Below are positions 50,158 through 58,960 of a stretch of 64,000 nucleotides of DNA, piece by piece. Below the pieces are notes generated by a model. That model searched no databases. It saw only the letters and a list, made by a program, of their open reading frames with translations, and was not told the origin of the DNA. The position numbers and the translations under genes were made by a program. Source of the DNA: Rugamonas apoptosis (lineage in GTDB: Bacteria; Pseudomonadota; Gammaproteobacteria; Burkholderiales; Burkholderiaceae_D); assembly GCF_014042355.1 (NCBI RefSeq), contig NZ_JACEZU010000005.1, forward strand, positions 62,001-126,000, read 5' to 3'. Each line of letters opens with the position of its first letter. Position 1 is the stretch's first letter.

Positions 50158-51525
50158 GGCCCGATGTTCCTCCCGCCAGCGGCGCCGCAGTTCGTGGGAA
50201 GACGCCAGTTCGGCAGACGACATGGCGCGCGCGATCAGCTTGCGCTGGTTGTCGGCCGCCTCGTCGCCATGCTCGGCCGACAGGGATACCCACATGTGGG
50301 CGCGCACCACATCGCGCGGCACACCCCGCCCGCCGTTGTACATGCCGCCCAGGTTGTACTGGGCCAGCGGATGACCCTGATCGGCCGCCTTCCGGTACCA
50401 CAGCACGGCCTGCACGTCATCCTGGGCCACACCATGGCCATTCGCATACATGACCCCCAGGTTATTCTGTGCGCTGGCGTCGCCCTGCTCGGCCGCCGTG
50501 CGGTACCACACGACCGCTTTTTCCTCATCCTTGGGCACGCCATGGCCATTGGCGTAGATCACTCCCACGTTGAACTGGGCATTGGCCGTTCCCTGCTCGG
50601 CCGCGCGCTGGTACCACGCCAGCGCCCGCGCCTGATCCCGCTCCACACCCCGGCCATGGGCGTACATACCGCCGAGGTTATATTGGGCCAGCGCATGGCC
50701 GGCATCGGCCGCCCGCTCATACCAGGAACAGGCGCGTGCCTCGTCCTGATCCACGCCCTTGCCCGTCGCCAGCATGATGCCCAGGTTAAACTGCGCGTCC
50801 GCGTCGTCCTGCTCGGCCGCGCGCGACAGCCAGGCATAAGCGCGTGTCGCGTCCTGCGCCACACCCCGTCCCTGCGCGTACGCCACACCCACCTGGCGCT
50901 GCGCCACCGCATCGCCCTGTGACGCGGCCTGACGGAACCAAGCCAGCGCCTGCGCATCGCTGGGCGTGACGCCCTGGCCGCGTTTGTACATCAAGCCGAG
51001 ATTCAGTTGGGCCGTGGCATCGCCTTGCAGCGCCGCCTTGCGGAACCAGGCCAACGCCAGCGCGTAATTGCGCCGTGTGCCCAAGCCCTGGGCATAGGCC
51101 TCACCCAACAGGGTCTGGGCACTGGCCACGCCCTGTTCGGAGGCGCGGTAGAACCAGGCCAGCGCCATCTCGTCGCTGCGGGGCACGCCTCGTCCGCGCT
51201 TGTACATCACGCCCAAGTTTTGCTGGGCCGACGCGTCGCCCTGGTTGGCGGCACGCCGGAACCAGCGCGCCGCCTCCAGGTCGCTGGCAGCGACACCCCG
51301 GCCGTTGTAGTACATGGCGCCCAGATGGTTCTGCGCGAATGCCAGTTCCTGCTGGGCGGCCAGGCGCATCCAGCGGAACGCGCTGGCATCGTCGCGCGCG
51401 ATGCCCTGGCCCGTCTTGAACATCAACGCCAGGTTGAATTGCCCGTAAGGATTGCCCTGTTCGGCCGCGTCGCGAAACCAGACGTAGCTGTCATAGCTGT
51501 CCTTGGCTGAGTTCTGGTTCTTCAT
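50155..51525 (-). CDS. Sel1-repeat protein
   Basis: This 456-residue protein consists almost entirely of eleven 36-residue Sel1/TPR-like repeats (consensus AQ.NLG.MY..GRGV..D...A..WYR.AAEQG). A short N-terminus and a charged C-terminus (SHELRRRWREEHRA) flank them. No signal peptide is seen, so it is probably cytoplasmic, acting as a protein-protein scaffold. The ATG at 51525 has GGAGGT 5 bases upstream; a longer frame to 51744 is not supported. Some Sel1 proteins regulate envelope or c-di-GMP processes, but there is no specific evidence here. The repeats are homogeneous but not identical at the DNA level. Confidence 0.9.
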   Translation of the reverse strand: MKNQNSAKDSYDSYVWFRDAAEQGNPYGQFNLALMFKTGQGIARDDASAFRWMRLAAQQELAFAQNHLGAMYYNGRGVAASDLEAARWFRRAANQGDASAQQNLGVMYKRGRGVPRSDEMALAWFYRASEQGVASAQTLLGEAYAQGLGTRRNYALALAWFRKAALQGDATAQLNLGLMYKRGQGVTPSDAQALAWFRQAASQGDAVAQRQVGVAYAQGRGVAQDATRAYAWLSRAAEQDDADAQFNLGIMLATGKGVDQDEARACSWYERAADAGHALAQYNLGGMYAHGRGVERDQARALAWYQRAAEQGTANAQFNVGVIYANGHGVPKDEEKAVVWYRTAAEQGDASAQNNLGVMYANGHGVAQDDVQAVLWYRKAADQGHPLAQYNLGGMYNGGRGVPRDVVRAHMWVSLSAEHGDEAADNQRKLIARAMSSAELASSHELRRRWREEHRA

Positions 51526-51704
51526 GCGACACCTCCAGCTGGCCAATCTGGATTGTTGCCGTCGGCGCGCGCCATAAGGACGCGTACCGGCAAAGCGTAA
51601 CAATGTTGTATAAAGTATAAATTGCGATTGGCGCGCAGTTTTGAGCCTGCTCAAACTGCATGGCAAATTGTTATCGTTCGCTGTATCGCGGGAAATATTT
51701 TGGA

Positions 51705-51745
51705 CGTGGACCAGGCACTTCCGAGCGGAAGTGTGCTGGTCCACG
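51705..51745 (-). terminator. Terminator of the zinc-type uptake operon
   Basis: CGTGGACCAG/CTGGTCCACG (10 bp) and CACTTCC/GGAAGTG (7 bp) form a long stem with a small internal loop and a GAGC tetraloop, 17 bases after the znuB stop. An A/T-rich stretch follows on the minus strand (AAAATATTT). Confidence 0.75.
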
Positions 51746-51761
51746 ATGGCGAGCGTTACGC

Positions 51762-52553
51762 TCAGCCGTGGTGGTGACGCGATGCGCCATGGCTCCCATG
51801 GCGTTTAGGGCCAACGGCATAGACGACGATGGCCAGCGCCGTCAGGCACCAGACGATCAGCGCGCCGGACGGCAAATCGAACAGGGTCGACAGCACCAGC
51901 CCGCTCGCATAACCGGCCGCGCCGATCAAATAGGCCAAGGCCAGCCGCTTGCCACCAGAGTAGTGGCGCACGGCCAGGCCGGGCACGATCAGGCTGGTGA
52001 ACACGAGGTAGACGCCCACCAGTTGCACGGAAGCCGTCACGGCCAGCGCGAAGATCAGGTAAAAACCCAAGCGGCTGAGCCGGTTCTGGAACAGGAACAG
52101 CAGCGCGCTGATCGCGGCCGTGCCGATCGCCGGCACCAGCAACTGGTCGTAACGGACCCACAGGATCTGGCCGGCCAGCAAGTCCTGCAAATGCTCGCCA
52201 CCGTGCGGGTTATGCGCCACCAGCAGCAGGCCGGCCGTGGCGGCCAGGATGAACATCACGCCGATCTGGGCTTCCTGCACTTCCGGCCAACGCTTCTCCG
52301 TCCACGTCAGCAGCACGGCGCCCAGCACGGCCGCCAGCGCGGCGGCTAGTTGCACGGCCCATCCTTGCGGGTCCAGATCGGCCACGCCGGCGATGATCAC
52401 CCCTAGCGCGGCGATCTGGGCAATGGCCAGGTCGATGAAGACGATGCCCCGCTTGAGCACCTGGGCTCCCAGCGGAATATGGGTGACCAGCACCAGCAGG
52501 CCCGCCAGCAGCGCCGGCAGGATGATCATCAAGTCGAACGACGCGGCCGTCAT
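51762..52553 (-). CDS. znuB: Metal (zinc-type) ABC transporter permease
   Basis: This 263-residue ABC-3 family permease has about 8 hydrophobic helices and the typical GIVFIDLAIAQIAALG and LVFTSLIVPGLAVRHY blocks. The C-terminus is His-rich (HGSHGASRHHHG), consistent with metal handling. Its start overlaps the binding-protein stop by 4 bases. No ATPase gene is in this operon, so a ZnuC must come from elsewhere. Zinc is the likeliest substrate; manganese or another divalent metal cannot be excluded. Confidence 0.88.
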   Translation of the reverse strand: MTAASFDLMIILPALLAGLLVLVTHIPLGAQVLKRGIVFIDLAIAQIAALGVIIAGVADLDPQGWAVQLAAALAAVLGAVLLTWTEKRWPEVQEAQIGVMFILAATAGLLLVAHNPHGGEHLQDLLAGQILWVRYDQLLVPAIGTAAISALLFLFQNRLSRLGFYLIFALAVTASVQLVGVYLVFTSLIVPGLAVRHYSGGKRLALAYLIGAAGYASGLVLSTLFDLPSGALIVWCLTALAIVVYAVGPKRHGSHGASRHHHG

Positions 52554-53467
52554 TTATTGGCGTCCAGCAGACGCTGCACGGAAGAATCGAACAGGCCGAA
52601 CAAGTCCTTGGCGCGCTCGTCGCCGCCCACCGTGAATGGCAGCACGACGGCCGGTATCTTCGCGTGTTCGGACAGCCATTGCGATGCCCGCCCATCCTGA
52701 TAGGCGGCGCGCAGCACCATGCGCGCCGGTTGACGCTGCAACTGGCTCAGCAAGCCGGACAGGTGCGCCGCGCTGGGCTCCACGCCCGGCTTCGGTTCCA
52801 GCGTACCCACCTGGCGCAAGCCCAGCCAGTTCATCAGGTATTCCATGTTCTTGTGGTGCTCCACCACGGCCACGCCCTTCAGCGGCGCGGCCTGCCTCTC
52901 CCACTTCTGCATGGCGGCATCCCAGCGCGCCGCGAAGTCCTTCTGGCGGGCCTGATAGTAAGCCGCGTTGGCCGGGTCCAGCTCAGCCAGCCGCTTGGCC
53001 AGGGCCACGGCCACCAGCGCGATGTTGTGGGGATTCTGCTGGATGTGAGGATTGCCGGCCGCGTGCACGTCGCCTTCGCTGCGGTCCACCTTGCCTGGCA
53101 CATCCAGCCGCGGCACATAGGCGCCGGCTTCGAAATTGCCGGGCTGCCCGGCGGCGATCTTGCCATTGCCGGATTGCTGCACCAGCACCGGCAGCCAGCC
53201 CACTTCCAGTTCCAGTCCCGTGCACACCAGCAGATTGGCGTTGCGGGTGCGCGCGATCAGGCTCGGCCGCGCTTCAATACGGTGCGGGTCCTGCAGCGCG
53301 CTGGTGGCGCTGGACACCTTGACCTTGTCGCCGCCCAGTTCGGTGGTCAGCGCTTCCCATTCCGGCTCGCAAGCGAGCACATTGACGGTGGCGTGGGATG
53401 GCAGGCAGAACACTGCGCTGGCGCACGCGAAGGCGGCGCGCAGCAAATAATGACGTTGTTTCAGCAT
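52550..53467 (-). CDS. znuA: Metal ABC transporter substrate-binding protein (ZnuA-like)
   Basis: This 305-residue periplasmic cluster A-I binding protein has a signal peptide (LLRAAFACASAVFCLPSHA). Candidate metal-ligand His are in DPHRIEARPS, NPHIQQNPHNI and VVEHHKNMEYL. It lacks the long His-rich loop of E. coli ZnuA. It lies 9 bases after the outer-membrane protein gene and is coupled (4-base overlap) to the permease. The family handles zinc or manganese. Confidence 0.88.
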   Translation of the reverse strand: MLKQRHYLLRAAFACASAVFCLPSHATVNVLACEPEWEALTTELGGDKVKVSSATSALQDPHRIEARPSLIARTRNANLLVCTGLELEVGWLPVLVQQSGNGKIAAGQPGNFEAGAYVPRLDVPGKVDRSEGDVHAAGNPHIQQNPHNIALVAVALAKRLAELDPANAAYYQARQKDFAARWDAAMQKWERQAAPLKGVAVVEHHKNMEYLMNWLGLRQVGTLEPKPGVEPSAAHLSGLLSQLQRQPARMVLRAAYQDGRASQWLSEHAKIPAVVLPFTVGGDERAKDLFGLFDSSVQRLLDANK

Positions 53468-53476
53468 GACAGCTCC

Positions 53477-54952
53477 TTAGAAAGCATGGGCAGCATGCGT
53501 ACCCAGGCTCATGATGTATTGCAGGAATATCTGGTGGTCGGTGACGCCGGGGCGCGACTGGTCGCGCGCCAGTTGCAGCCGCAGGCGGGAAAACTCGGAC
53601 GGGCTGTAGTCCACCATCACACTGCTGCGGGTGGGGTTGTAGCCTTCCAGCACAGGGAAATTGCCCAGCGCCAGCGCGCCGCTGTCGACCAGACCGATGC
53701 GGGGCGTGCCGGACGACAGCCGGTCGTAACGTGCGCCCACGCGCCAGTACGGCATGAACTGATAGACGCCTTGCGCATACCAGCCGGACTGCACACTGCT
53801 GTAGCCGCCATTGGCCGCGTCCGGCGTGCCGGTCGCATAGGCCAGGCTGCCATCTTCCTTGCGGCGGAAATATTCACCGAGCAACTTGAAGTTAGTGTGG
53901 GTGGAATTGCCGTTGGGCGCCCATTTGTAAATGGCGTCCGCGATCCAGGTGGCCGATTTGCCGCTGAAAGCGTAGTTCAGGCCGCCATCCTCGTAACCGC
54001 GCTGCTGCGCGCCCGTGTGCAGGTAGGACAGGCCGGCACGGTAGCTGGCCGAGTCGCCGATATCGTCACCCAGGTGCGCGAACACGCTCCAGGCCCCGGC
54101 GCCATTCTTGTTGCGGTCGGTGCCCGGATAGGCGGCGCCATCGCCCGCTTCCATGCCGATTTCCAGGAACTGGTCCAGCGGCGCCAGCCATTTCGCTTGC
54201 ACCCCGTCCGGCTTGTACTGGCCGCCGAGGAAGGCCTGGTAGGCCAGCGGCGCATCGACGAAGTCCCAGGTGTGGGCATGCTGGCCGTTCAGGTAACCGA
54301 TCGAGGACAGGAAGCGGCCCGCTTTCAGGTTGAGACCGTTGGGCATGTCGCGCGTTTGAACGAACGCTTCCTCCACGCTCAGCGTGTTGTCGCCGGCCAG
54401 GGAGAACGTCAGTTGGCCGGTGAACTGCGGATCGATGTTGGCGGCCATGGTCAGCTCCGACTCACCGAGGCTGAAGCCGCGTTTGCCCGGCCCCACTTCG
54501 CCGCCGCTGGGAATGAAACCCTGCAAGCGGTATTGATTGGGATCCTGCGACAGGTTTTGCAGCGTGCCCCCCAGGATCATGGAAATGTTCGGGTTGAACA
54601 GGTTGGACGGTGGCGCGGCGCCGCCCACCGGCGCGGCCGGCGTGGCGGCCGATGCCGTCTCAGCGAGTGACGCTGACGCGGCGCCCAGTTGGGCGGCGGG
54701 CGCTTCCGCGTTGGCGCCAGTGGATGTTCCGGCCTGGGTCGTCAATTGCGCCTGGGCGGCGGCGGTGGCGGTTTGCGCTTGCTGCAGCCGCTGTTCCAGC
54801 GCTTGCAGGCGCGCCTCGTAATCCTTTTGCATCTGGGCGATCTGGGCGCGGATCGCCGCCAGCTCTTTTTTGTCCGACTTGTCGGCGGCCTGCGCGACAG
54901 GCGCGGCCACGACGGCGCTCACGGTGAGCGCCATGACGCTGCGTTTCAGCAT
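53477..54952 (-). CDS. Outer-membrane beta-barrel protein in the metal operon
   Basis: This 491-residue protein has a signal peptide (RSVMALTVSAVVAAPVAQA) and an N-terminal coiled coil (about residues 30-70, AAIRAQIAQMQKDYEARLQ). An Ala-rich linker and a long region of alternating polar and hydrophobic strands follow, ending in an aromatic residue (AHAF), a typical barrel C-terminus. It lies 9 bases before znuA, so it is probably the outer-membrane entry route for the metal. No TonB box or plug domain is seen, so it looks porin-like. Confidence 0.8.
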   Translation of the reverse strand: MLKRSVMALTVSAVVAAPVAQAADKSDKKELAAIRAQIAQMQKDYEARLQALEQRLQQAQTATAAAQAQLTTQAGTSTGANAEAPAAQLGAASASLAETASAATPAAPVGGAAPPSNLFNPNISMILGGTLQNLSQDPNQYRLQGFIPSGGEVGPGKRGFSLGESELTMAANIDPQFTGQLTFSLAGDNTLSVEEAFVQTRDMPNGLNLKAGRFLSSIGYLNGQHAHTWDFVDAPLAYQAFLGGQYKPDGVQAKWLAPLDQFLEIGMEAGDGAAYPGTDRNKNGAGAWSVFAHLGDDIGDSASYRAGLSYLHTGAQQRGYEDGGLNYAFSGKSATWIADAIYKWAPNGNSTHTNFKLLGEYFRRKEDGSLAYATGTPDAANGGYSSVQSGWYAQGVYQFMPYWRVGARYDRLSSGTPRIGLVDSGALALGNFPVLEGYNPTRSSVMVDYSPSEFSRLRLQLARDQSRPGVTDHQIFLQYIMSLGTHAAHAF

Positions 54953-55022
54953 GATGGTCCTTTTCTGAATGAGAATGCGTGCCGCCGCCTGCCATGCAGG
55001 ACGACGGGACGGAGGGCTTCAA

Positions 55023-55382
55023 TCAGGCCAGGACGGGTGGTGCGCGGGAATGGAAAACGCAGACAGTGCGGCGGCTGCACGACTGCTGGGGAGCGGCGAT
55101 GACAGCCACGGCGGCCGCGCGCGCGGCGGGGAAGGAATGCACCGCCGTATCGAGGGCGGAGCCGATCTGGGCGAACGCGAGACACTGGTCGCAACTCTGG
55201 TCCAGTGCCAGCGACCTGGAGGCGCGGCCTTGCCGTTCGTCCGCACTGGCGGTGGCCCTGCCGCTATTGCTGCTGTTACCATTGCCGGACCAGTGCGACA
55301 GCGCGTGCGAGATCCCCATCTGCTGGGACAGTACCAGCAGAAGCGACAGCATCACATAAGCAAAAGTGCGGCGTGCGTTCAC
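55023..55382 (-). CDS. Small exported Cys/His protein heading the metal operon (DUF2946-like)
   Basis: This 119-residue protein has a signal-like hydrophobic start (TFAYVMLSLLLVLSQQMGISHA), His residues (SHALSHW) and Cys pairs (SCDQCLAF, then SCSRRTVC). Size and layout resemble DUF2946/CzcI-type small proteins found with metal and heme transport genes; this is an impression only. The start is inferred to be GTG at 55382 with no clear ribosome-binding site, so an internal start is possible. It lies 70 bases upstream of the outer-membrane protein gene on the same strand. Confidence 0.6.
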   Translation of the reverse strand: MNARRTFAYVMLSLLLVLSQQMGISHALSHWSGNGNSSNSGRATASADERQGRASRSLALDQSCDQCLAFAQIGSALDTAVHSFPAARAAAVAVIAAPQQSCSRRTVCVFHSRAPPVLA

Positions 55383-55466
55383 AAATCAGCAACTAAGGGG
55401 AAACGATGGCCGTATTGTAATGCGACCGGCAAGCCAACAGCATGTTTTTTTGTATCGGATGCCTGC

Positions 55467-56096
55467 TCAAGCGGCGACCGACTGTTTCTGCAAAAACGCA
55501 TGCACCTTGGCAGCGGCCAGCTTGTTGACCGATACCAGCAGCGCCGGATCGACCGGCCCCAGTCCATAGCTGTGTTCCAGGTGCCGGCCGATGTGCAGCA
55601 AGACTTCAGCCGCCACTTCCGCATCCGATTCGGCCCGGTGGGCCGCGCTCTTGAAGCGGATGCCCAGTTGCTGGGACAGGTTGCCGAGCTTGTAGCTGGC
55701 CAGTTGCGGGAACACGCGGCGCGACAGCTTGAGCGAGCACACCAGGCCCGTATGCGCGGGCGCCAGGCCCAGCCGCGCACTCTCGGCCCGGAGAAACTTC
55801 TCGTCGAAGCTGGCGTTGTGCGCCGACAAGGTGTCGTCACCGATAAAGGCCAGCAATTCCGGCACCACCTGATCCGCCGGCGGCGCGCTGTCCACCATGG
55901 CCTGAGTGATGCCCGTCAGACCCGTGATGAACGATGGGATGCGGACATTGCAATTGATCAACGACACATAGCGCTCCACCACCTGCCCGCCCGCGATACG
56001 CAGGGCAGCCACTTCCGTGATGCGGTCGCCCATGTCGGGCGACAGGCCCGTGGTCTCGAAGTCGATCATGACGATCGGTTTGTCAAACACCTGCAT
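55467..56096 (-). CDS. 3'-5' exonuclease, DEDDh family
   Basis: This 209-residue DnaQ-like nuclease has ExoI IDFETTGL, ExoII NASFDEKFL and ExoIII HRAESDAE (His and Asp five apart), which gives the DEDDh set. It resembles the DNA polymerase III epsilon-like proteins found outside dnaQ. It acts on single-stranded DNA or RNA ends in the cytoplasm. It lies 20 bases downstream of the Hsp70 gene on the same strand and is probably co-transcribed. Confidence 0.92.
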   Translation of the reverse strand: MQVFDKPIVMIDFETTGLSPDMGDRITEVAALRIAGGQVVERYVSLINCNVRIPSFITGLTGITQAMVDSAPPADQVVPELLAFIGDDTLSAHNASFDEKFLRAESARLGLAPAHTGLVCSLKLSRRVFPQLASYKLGNLSQQLGIRFKSAAHRAESDAEVAAEVLLHIGRHLEHSYGLGPVDPALLVSVNKLAAAKVHAFLQKQSVAA

Positions 56097-56116
56097 CGCG
56101 TTCCCTTTTCTCAGAT

Positions 56117-57367
56117 TCAGCCAAACTTGCGAACGGCATCCAGCGCCAGGCCGGCGCCGATGCTGCCGAAACGGTCGCCTTCGACCTTGCGCGCGGCCGG
56201 CAGCAAGGCCGCGATGCGCTCGCGCAGCTGGCGCACGCCGCTGGAACCACCGGTGAAGAATACCGTGTCCACCGCATCGGGCGCCACACCGGCGTCGGCC
56301 AGCAGCTTGAGCACGGTCTGCTCGACCGAGGTCACCAGATGGCCGATGGCGTCGTCGAATTGCGTCCGTTCCAGCTGCAAGGTGGTGGCGGGCGACAGGC
56401 GGTCCAGCTCCAGCGCCACGCTGGAAGCGTCGGACAGCGCGATCTTGCCCTCCTCCACCCGCATCGCCAGCCAGTGGCCGGCGCGGTGGTCGATCAGCTT
56501 TTGCAGCCGGCCCAGCTTATCCGGCTCGGCCGCGTCGCGGCTGATGTCGGCCAGTTGCAGCCACATCTTCTTGGTGTACGCCTGGTTGATGGTGTGCCAC
56601 GTCGCCAGGTTGAAGAAATAGCTGGACGGCACTTCACTATTGCTGCGCAGCCGGCTGCCATAGCCCAGCAAGGGCATCACGGACGACAGGCTCAGGTATT
56701 TATCGAAGTCGGTGCCGCCGATGTGGACGCCGCCGTTGGCCAGAATGTCTTCGCGCCGTTCGGCCAGTTTGGCCCGTTCCGGCGACAGCCGCACCAGCGA
56801 GAAGTCGGACGTACCGCCGCCGATGTCGGCGATCAGCACCAGCTCCTCGCGGTCGATCTGGGATTCGTAGTCGAACGCGGCGGCGATCGGTTCGAACTGG
56901 AAGGAAATGTCCTTGAAGCCGACGGAACGGGCGACCTCGGCCAGCGTGTCCTGGGCCAGCTGGTCGTTGGCGGCGCTGTCGTCGATGAAGAACACAGGAC
57001 GCCCGAACACGGCCGACGTGAATTCGCGCCCGGCCGCCAGTTCGGCGCGCCGTTTCAGTTCACCGATGAATTGGGCCAGCAACATGCGGAACGGCAAGGC
57101 GCGCCCGCCCACTTCCGTCTGGCCATCGATCAGGCTGGTGCCGAGCAGGCTCTTGAGCGAACGCATCAGACGGCCCTCGTAGCCGGCCAAATATTGGCTC
57201 AGCGCGGCGCGCCCGAAGCTCACGTCCTCGTCTTCGGCGTTGAAGAACACCACGGACGGCAGGGTTTCCTTGCCATCCTCCAGCCCCAGCATGACGGGGT
57301 GGCCGGGCCGCACCCAGCCCACAGTGGAATTTGACGTGCCAAAATCGACACCGCAAGCAATGGCCAT
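56117..57367 (-). CDS. yegD: Hsp70-family protein, YegD type
   Basis: This 416-residue protein contains only the actin-like ATPase of Hsp70 and no DnaK-like substrate-binding domain. Phosphate-1 ACGVDFGTSNSTVGW, connecting IADIGGGTSDFSLV and adenosine-binding FFTGGSSGVRQLR are visible. YegD-type chaperones lack a defined client. The ATG at 57367 has GGAAGGG 5 bases upstream; a 35-residue upstream extension is not supported. It is transcribed with the exonuclease gene. Confidence 0.92.
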   Translation of the reverse strand: MAIACGVDFGTSNSTVGWVRPGHPVMLGLEDGKETLPSVVFFNAEDEDVSFGRAALSQYLAGYEGRLMRSLKSLLGTSLIDGQTEVGGRALPFRMLLAQFIGELKRRAELAAGREFTSAVFGRPVFFIDDSAANDQLAQDTLAEVARSVGFKDISFQFEPIAAAFDYESQIDREELVLIADIGGGTSDFSLVRLSPERAKLAERREDILANGGVHIGGTDFDKYLSLSSVMPLLGYGSRLRSNSEVPSSYFFNLATWHTINQAYTKKMWLQLADISRDAAEPDKLGRLQKLIDHRAGHWLAMRVEEGKIALSDASSVALELDRLSPATTLQLERTQFDDAIGHLVTSVEQTVLKLLADAGVAPDAVDTVFFTGGSSGVRQLRERIAALLPAARKVEGDRFGSIGAGLALDAVRKFG

Positions 57368-57750
57368 GTCGACCCTTCCCGGAATAAAGGGGCGTGATTT
57401 TATCAGAAATGCGGGCGCCCGGCGCAGTTTGCGGAAACTAAGCACCCACGCGCCATGTAATCTGCTTTCCACCGGGCTAAATATTGCCGAGGATCAAAAC
57501 CCTGGCCGCACAGCGGGTCTACCCTGCCTGTTCCGACGCCATCACACGCACCGGCCTATACGCCTGCGACCAGCCGAATTAATGTCGGCCTACTGTGACT
57601 AATCTCAGCCGACTTGATATCACCATCACAACAGGCCATTGCCACTCGGTAACTATATAAGTTATGCTTAAGAGAACTATTTGGCCGCCAGCGGCCGCCA
57701 ATGCGGGCGCGAGCGTGTCGCACGCCAGCCCGGACGGCCATGACGAGATT
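57368..57750. other. Intergenic region between yegD and the LacI-type gene
   Basis: This divergent 383-base gap contains the promoters of both genes. No RNA gene, clear operator or repeat is recognised. If the LacI-type gene starts at 57664 instead, the gap is 296 bases. Confidence 0.6.
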
Positions 57751-58842
57751 ATGCCCAAAACCACCACGCCCTCCGGTGCCGACCCGGTACCATGTTCCGC
57801 CAGCGCGCCCGAGACGGCACGCCGCGTGACGTCCTATGACGTGGCGCTGCTGGCGGGCGTGTCGCAGTCGGCCGTCTCGCGCTGCTTCAAACCGGGCGCC
57901 AGCGTCTCCAAAGCGACCTACGCGCGCGTGATGAAGGCGGCCGCCAGCCTCGACTACATCCCCAACGCCGCCGCCCGCAGCCTGATCACCCGCCGCAGCA
58001 ATATGGTCGCCGTGTTGATCAGCAACACTTCCAATCTGCATTACCCGGAAGTGTTGTCGGCCCTGAGCCAGCAGATCGCCCGGCACGGCAAGCGGGTATT
58101 GCTGTTTTCACTGGCCCAGGAGGCGGACGTCGTTCACGCCCTGGCCGATGTATGGCAATACCAGGTGGACGGCGCGATCGCCGTCGCCAGCCTGTCCGAT
58201 GACCATGTCGCGGAATTTCGACGGCGCGGGGTACCACTGGTGCTGCTCAACCGCCGCACGCCAGGCCAGGTGGTCGATACGGTCAGCTGCGATCAGGTGG
58301 AAGCGGCCCGCACCCTGGTGTCGCGCCTGGCTGCCGCCGGTCACCGTCAGTTCGCCATCATTGAAGGTCCGATGGACTCCTGCATCTCGCAGGAACGCCG
58401 GCGCGGCGCCTGGCAGCGCCTGACGGAACTGGGCTTGCCCGCTCCGCTCGTGGTGGCTGGACAATACGACTACGCCAGCGGCGGGACCGGCCTGCGCGAA
58501 GTCATCCGCCAACTGGGCCGGGTGCCGGACGCCGTCATCTGCGCCAGCGACGTGATGGCCATCGGTTGCCTGGACTGCGCGCGCCATGAACTGGGCATCG
58601 ACGTGCCGGGCCAGCTTTCGGTGGCCGGCTTCGATGCGGTGGAGCCGTCGAACTGGCTCAGCTACAACCTGACCACGCTGCGCCAGCCCATGGAGCAGAT
58701 GGCCGCCGCAGCCGCCGACTTGCTGGTGGCCCAGATCGACAGACGAAGCACGGAAGCCCATTGCCGTTTGTTCAACGCCCAGTTCATCGAAGGGGCGACG
58801 GCCCGTCTCGCGCCGCTGCCGGCCGACATGCTGGCGGCCTGA
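57751..58842 (+). CDS. LacI-family transcriptional regulator
   Basis: This protein of about 363 residues has a LacI-type HTH (TSYDVALLAGVSQSAVSRCFKPGASVS) with the hinge helix (YIPNAAARSL). A periplasmic-binding-protein-like ligand domain of two lobes follows, with the typical PDAVICASDVMAIGCLD and LSVAGFDAVE blocks. The start is uncertain: ATG 57751 (25 residues before the HTH) is preferred over ATG 57664. The ligand is probably a sugar but there is no sugar gene nearby, so its regulon is elsewhere. Confidence 0.9.
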   Translation: MPKTTTPSGADPVPCSASAPETARRVTSYDVALLAGVSQSAVSRCFKPGASVSKATYARVMKAAASLDYIPNAAARSLITRRSNMVAVLISNTSNLHYPEVLSALSQQIARHGKRVLLFSLAQEADVVHALADVWQYQVDGAIAVASLSDDHVAEFRRRGVPLVLLNRRTPGQVVDTVSCDQVEAARTLVSRLAAAGHRQFAIIEGPMDSCISQERRRGAWQRLTELGLPAPLVVAGQYDYASGGTGLREVIRQLGRVPDAVICASDVMAIGCLDCARHELGIDVPGQLSVAGFDAVEPSNWLSYNLTTLRQPMEQMAAAAADLLVAQIDRRSTEAHCRLFNAQFIEGATARLAPLPADMLAA

Positions 58843-58870
58843 GCGAGGCGCGAGCCGTCAGTCCCGCTGG

Positions 58871-58960
58871 CCGGCCGAGCTTGTCAGCCGTGGTTTCAGC
58901 CGTGCTTTTCCGCCGTGCTTCTCAGCCGAACCTTTCAACCGAACTCTTCAGCCGAGCTTA
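58871..58960. repeat. Degenerate 12-14-bp tandem repeat, about 7 units
   Basis: Units of 12-14 bp with consensus CAGCCGTGCTTTT run from 58871 to 58960 (for example CAGCCGTGGTTT, CAGCCGTGCTTTT, CAGCCGAACCTTT). They lie between the LacI-type stop and the PEP-CTERM stop, the last unit overlapping the end of the latter gene. Drift between units suggests an old expansion. Confidence 0.75.

Noticed and set aside
50200..51430. Regular ~108-bp periodicity, at first sight like a repeat array or CRISPR
   Set aside because: It is the DNA of eleven Sel1 protein repeats; units are coding, diverged and not separated by spacers. No CRISPR array was seen elsewhere.
55383..55466. Possible Zur box upstream of the metal operon (ATTGTAAT-like)
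   Set aside because: The sequence is not a convincing dyad and matches the known Zur consensus poorly.
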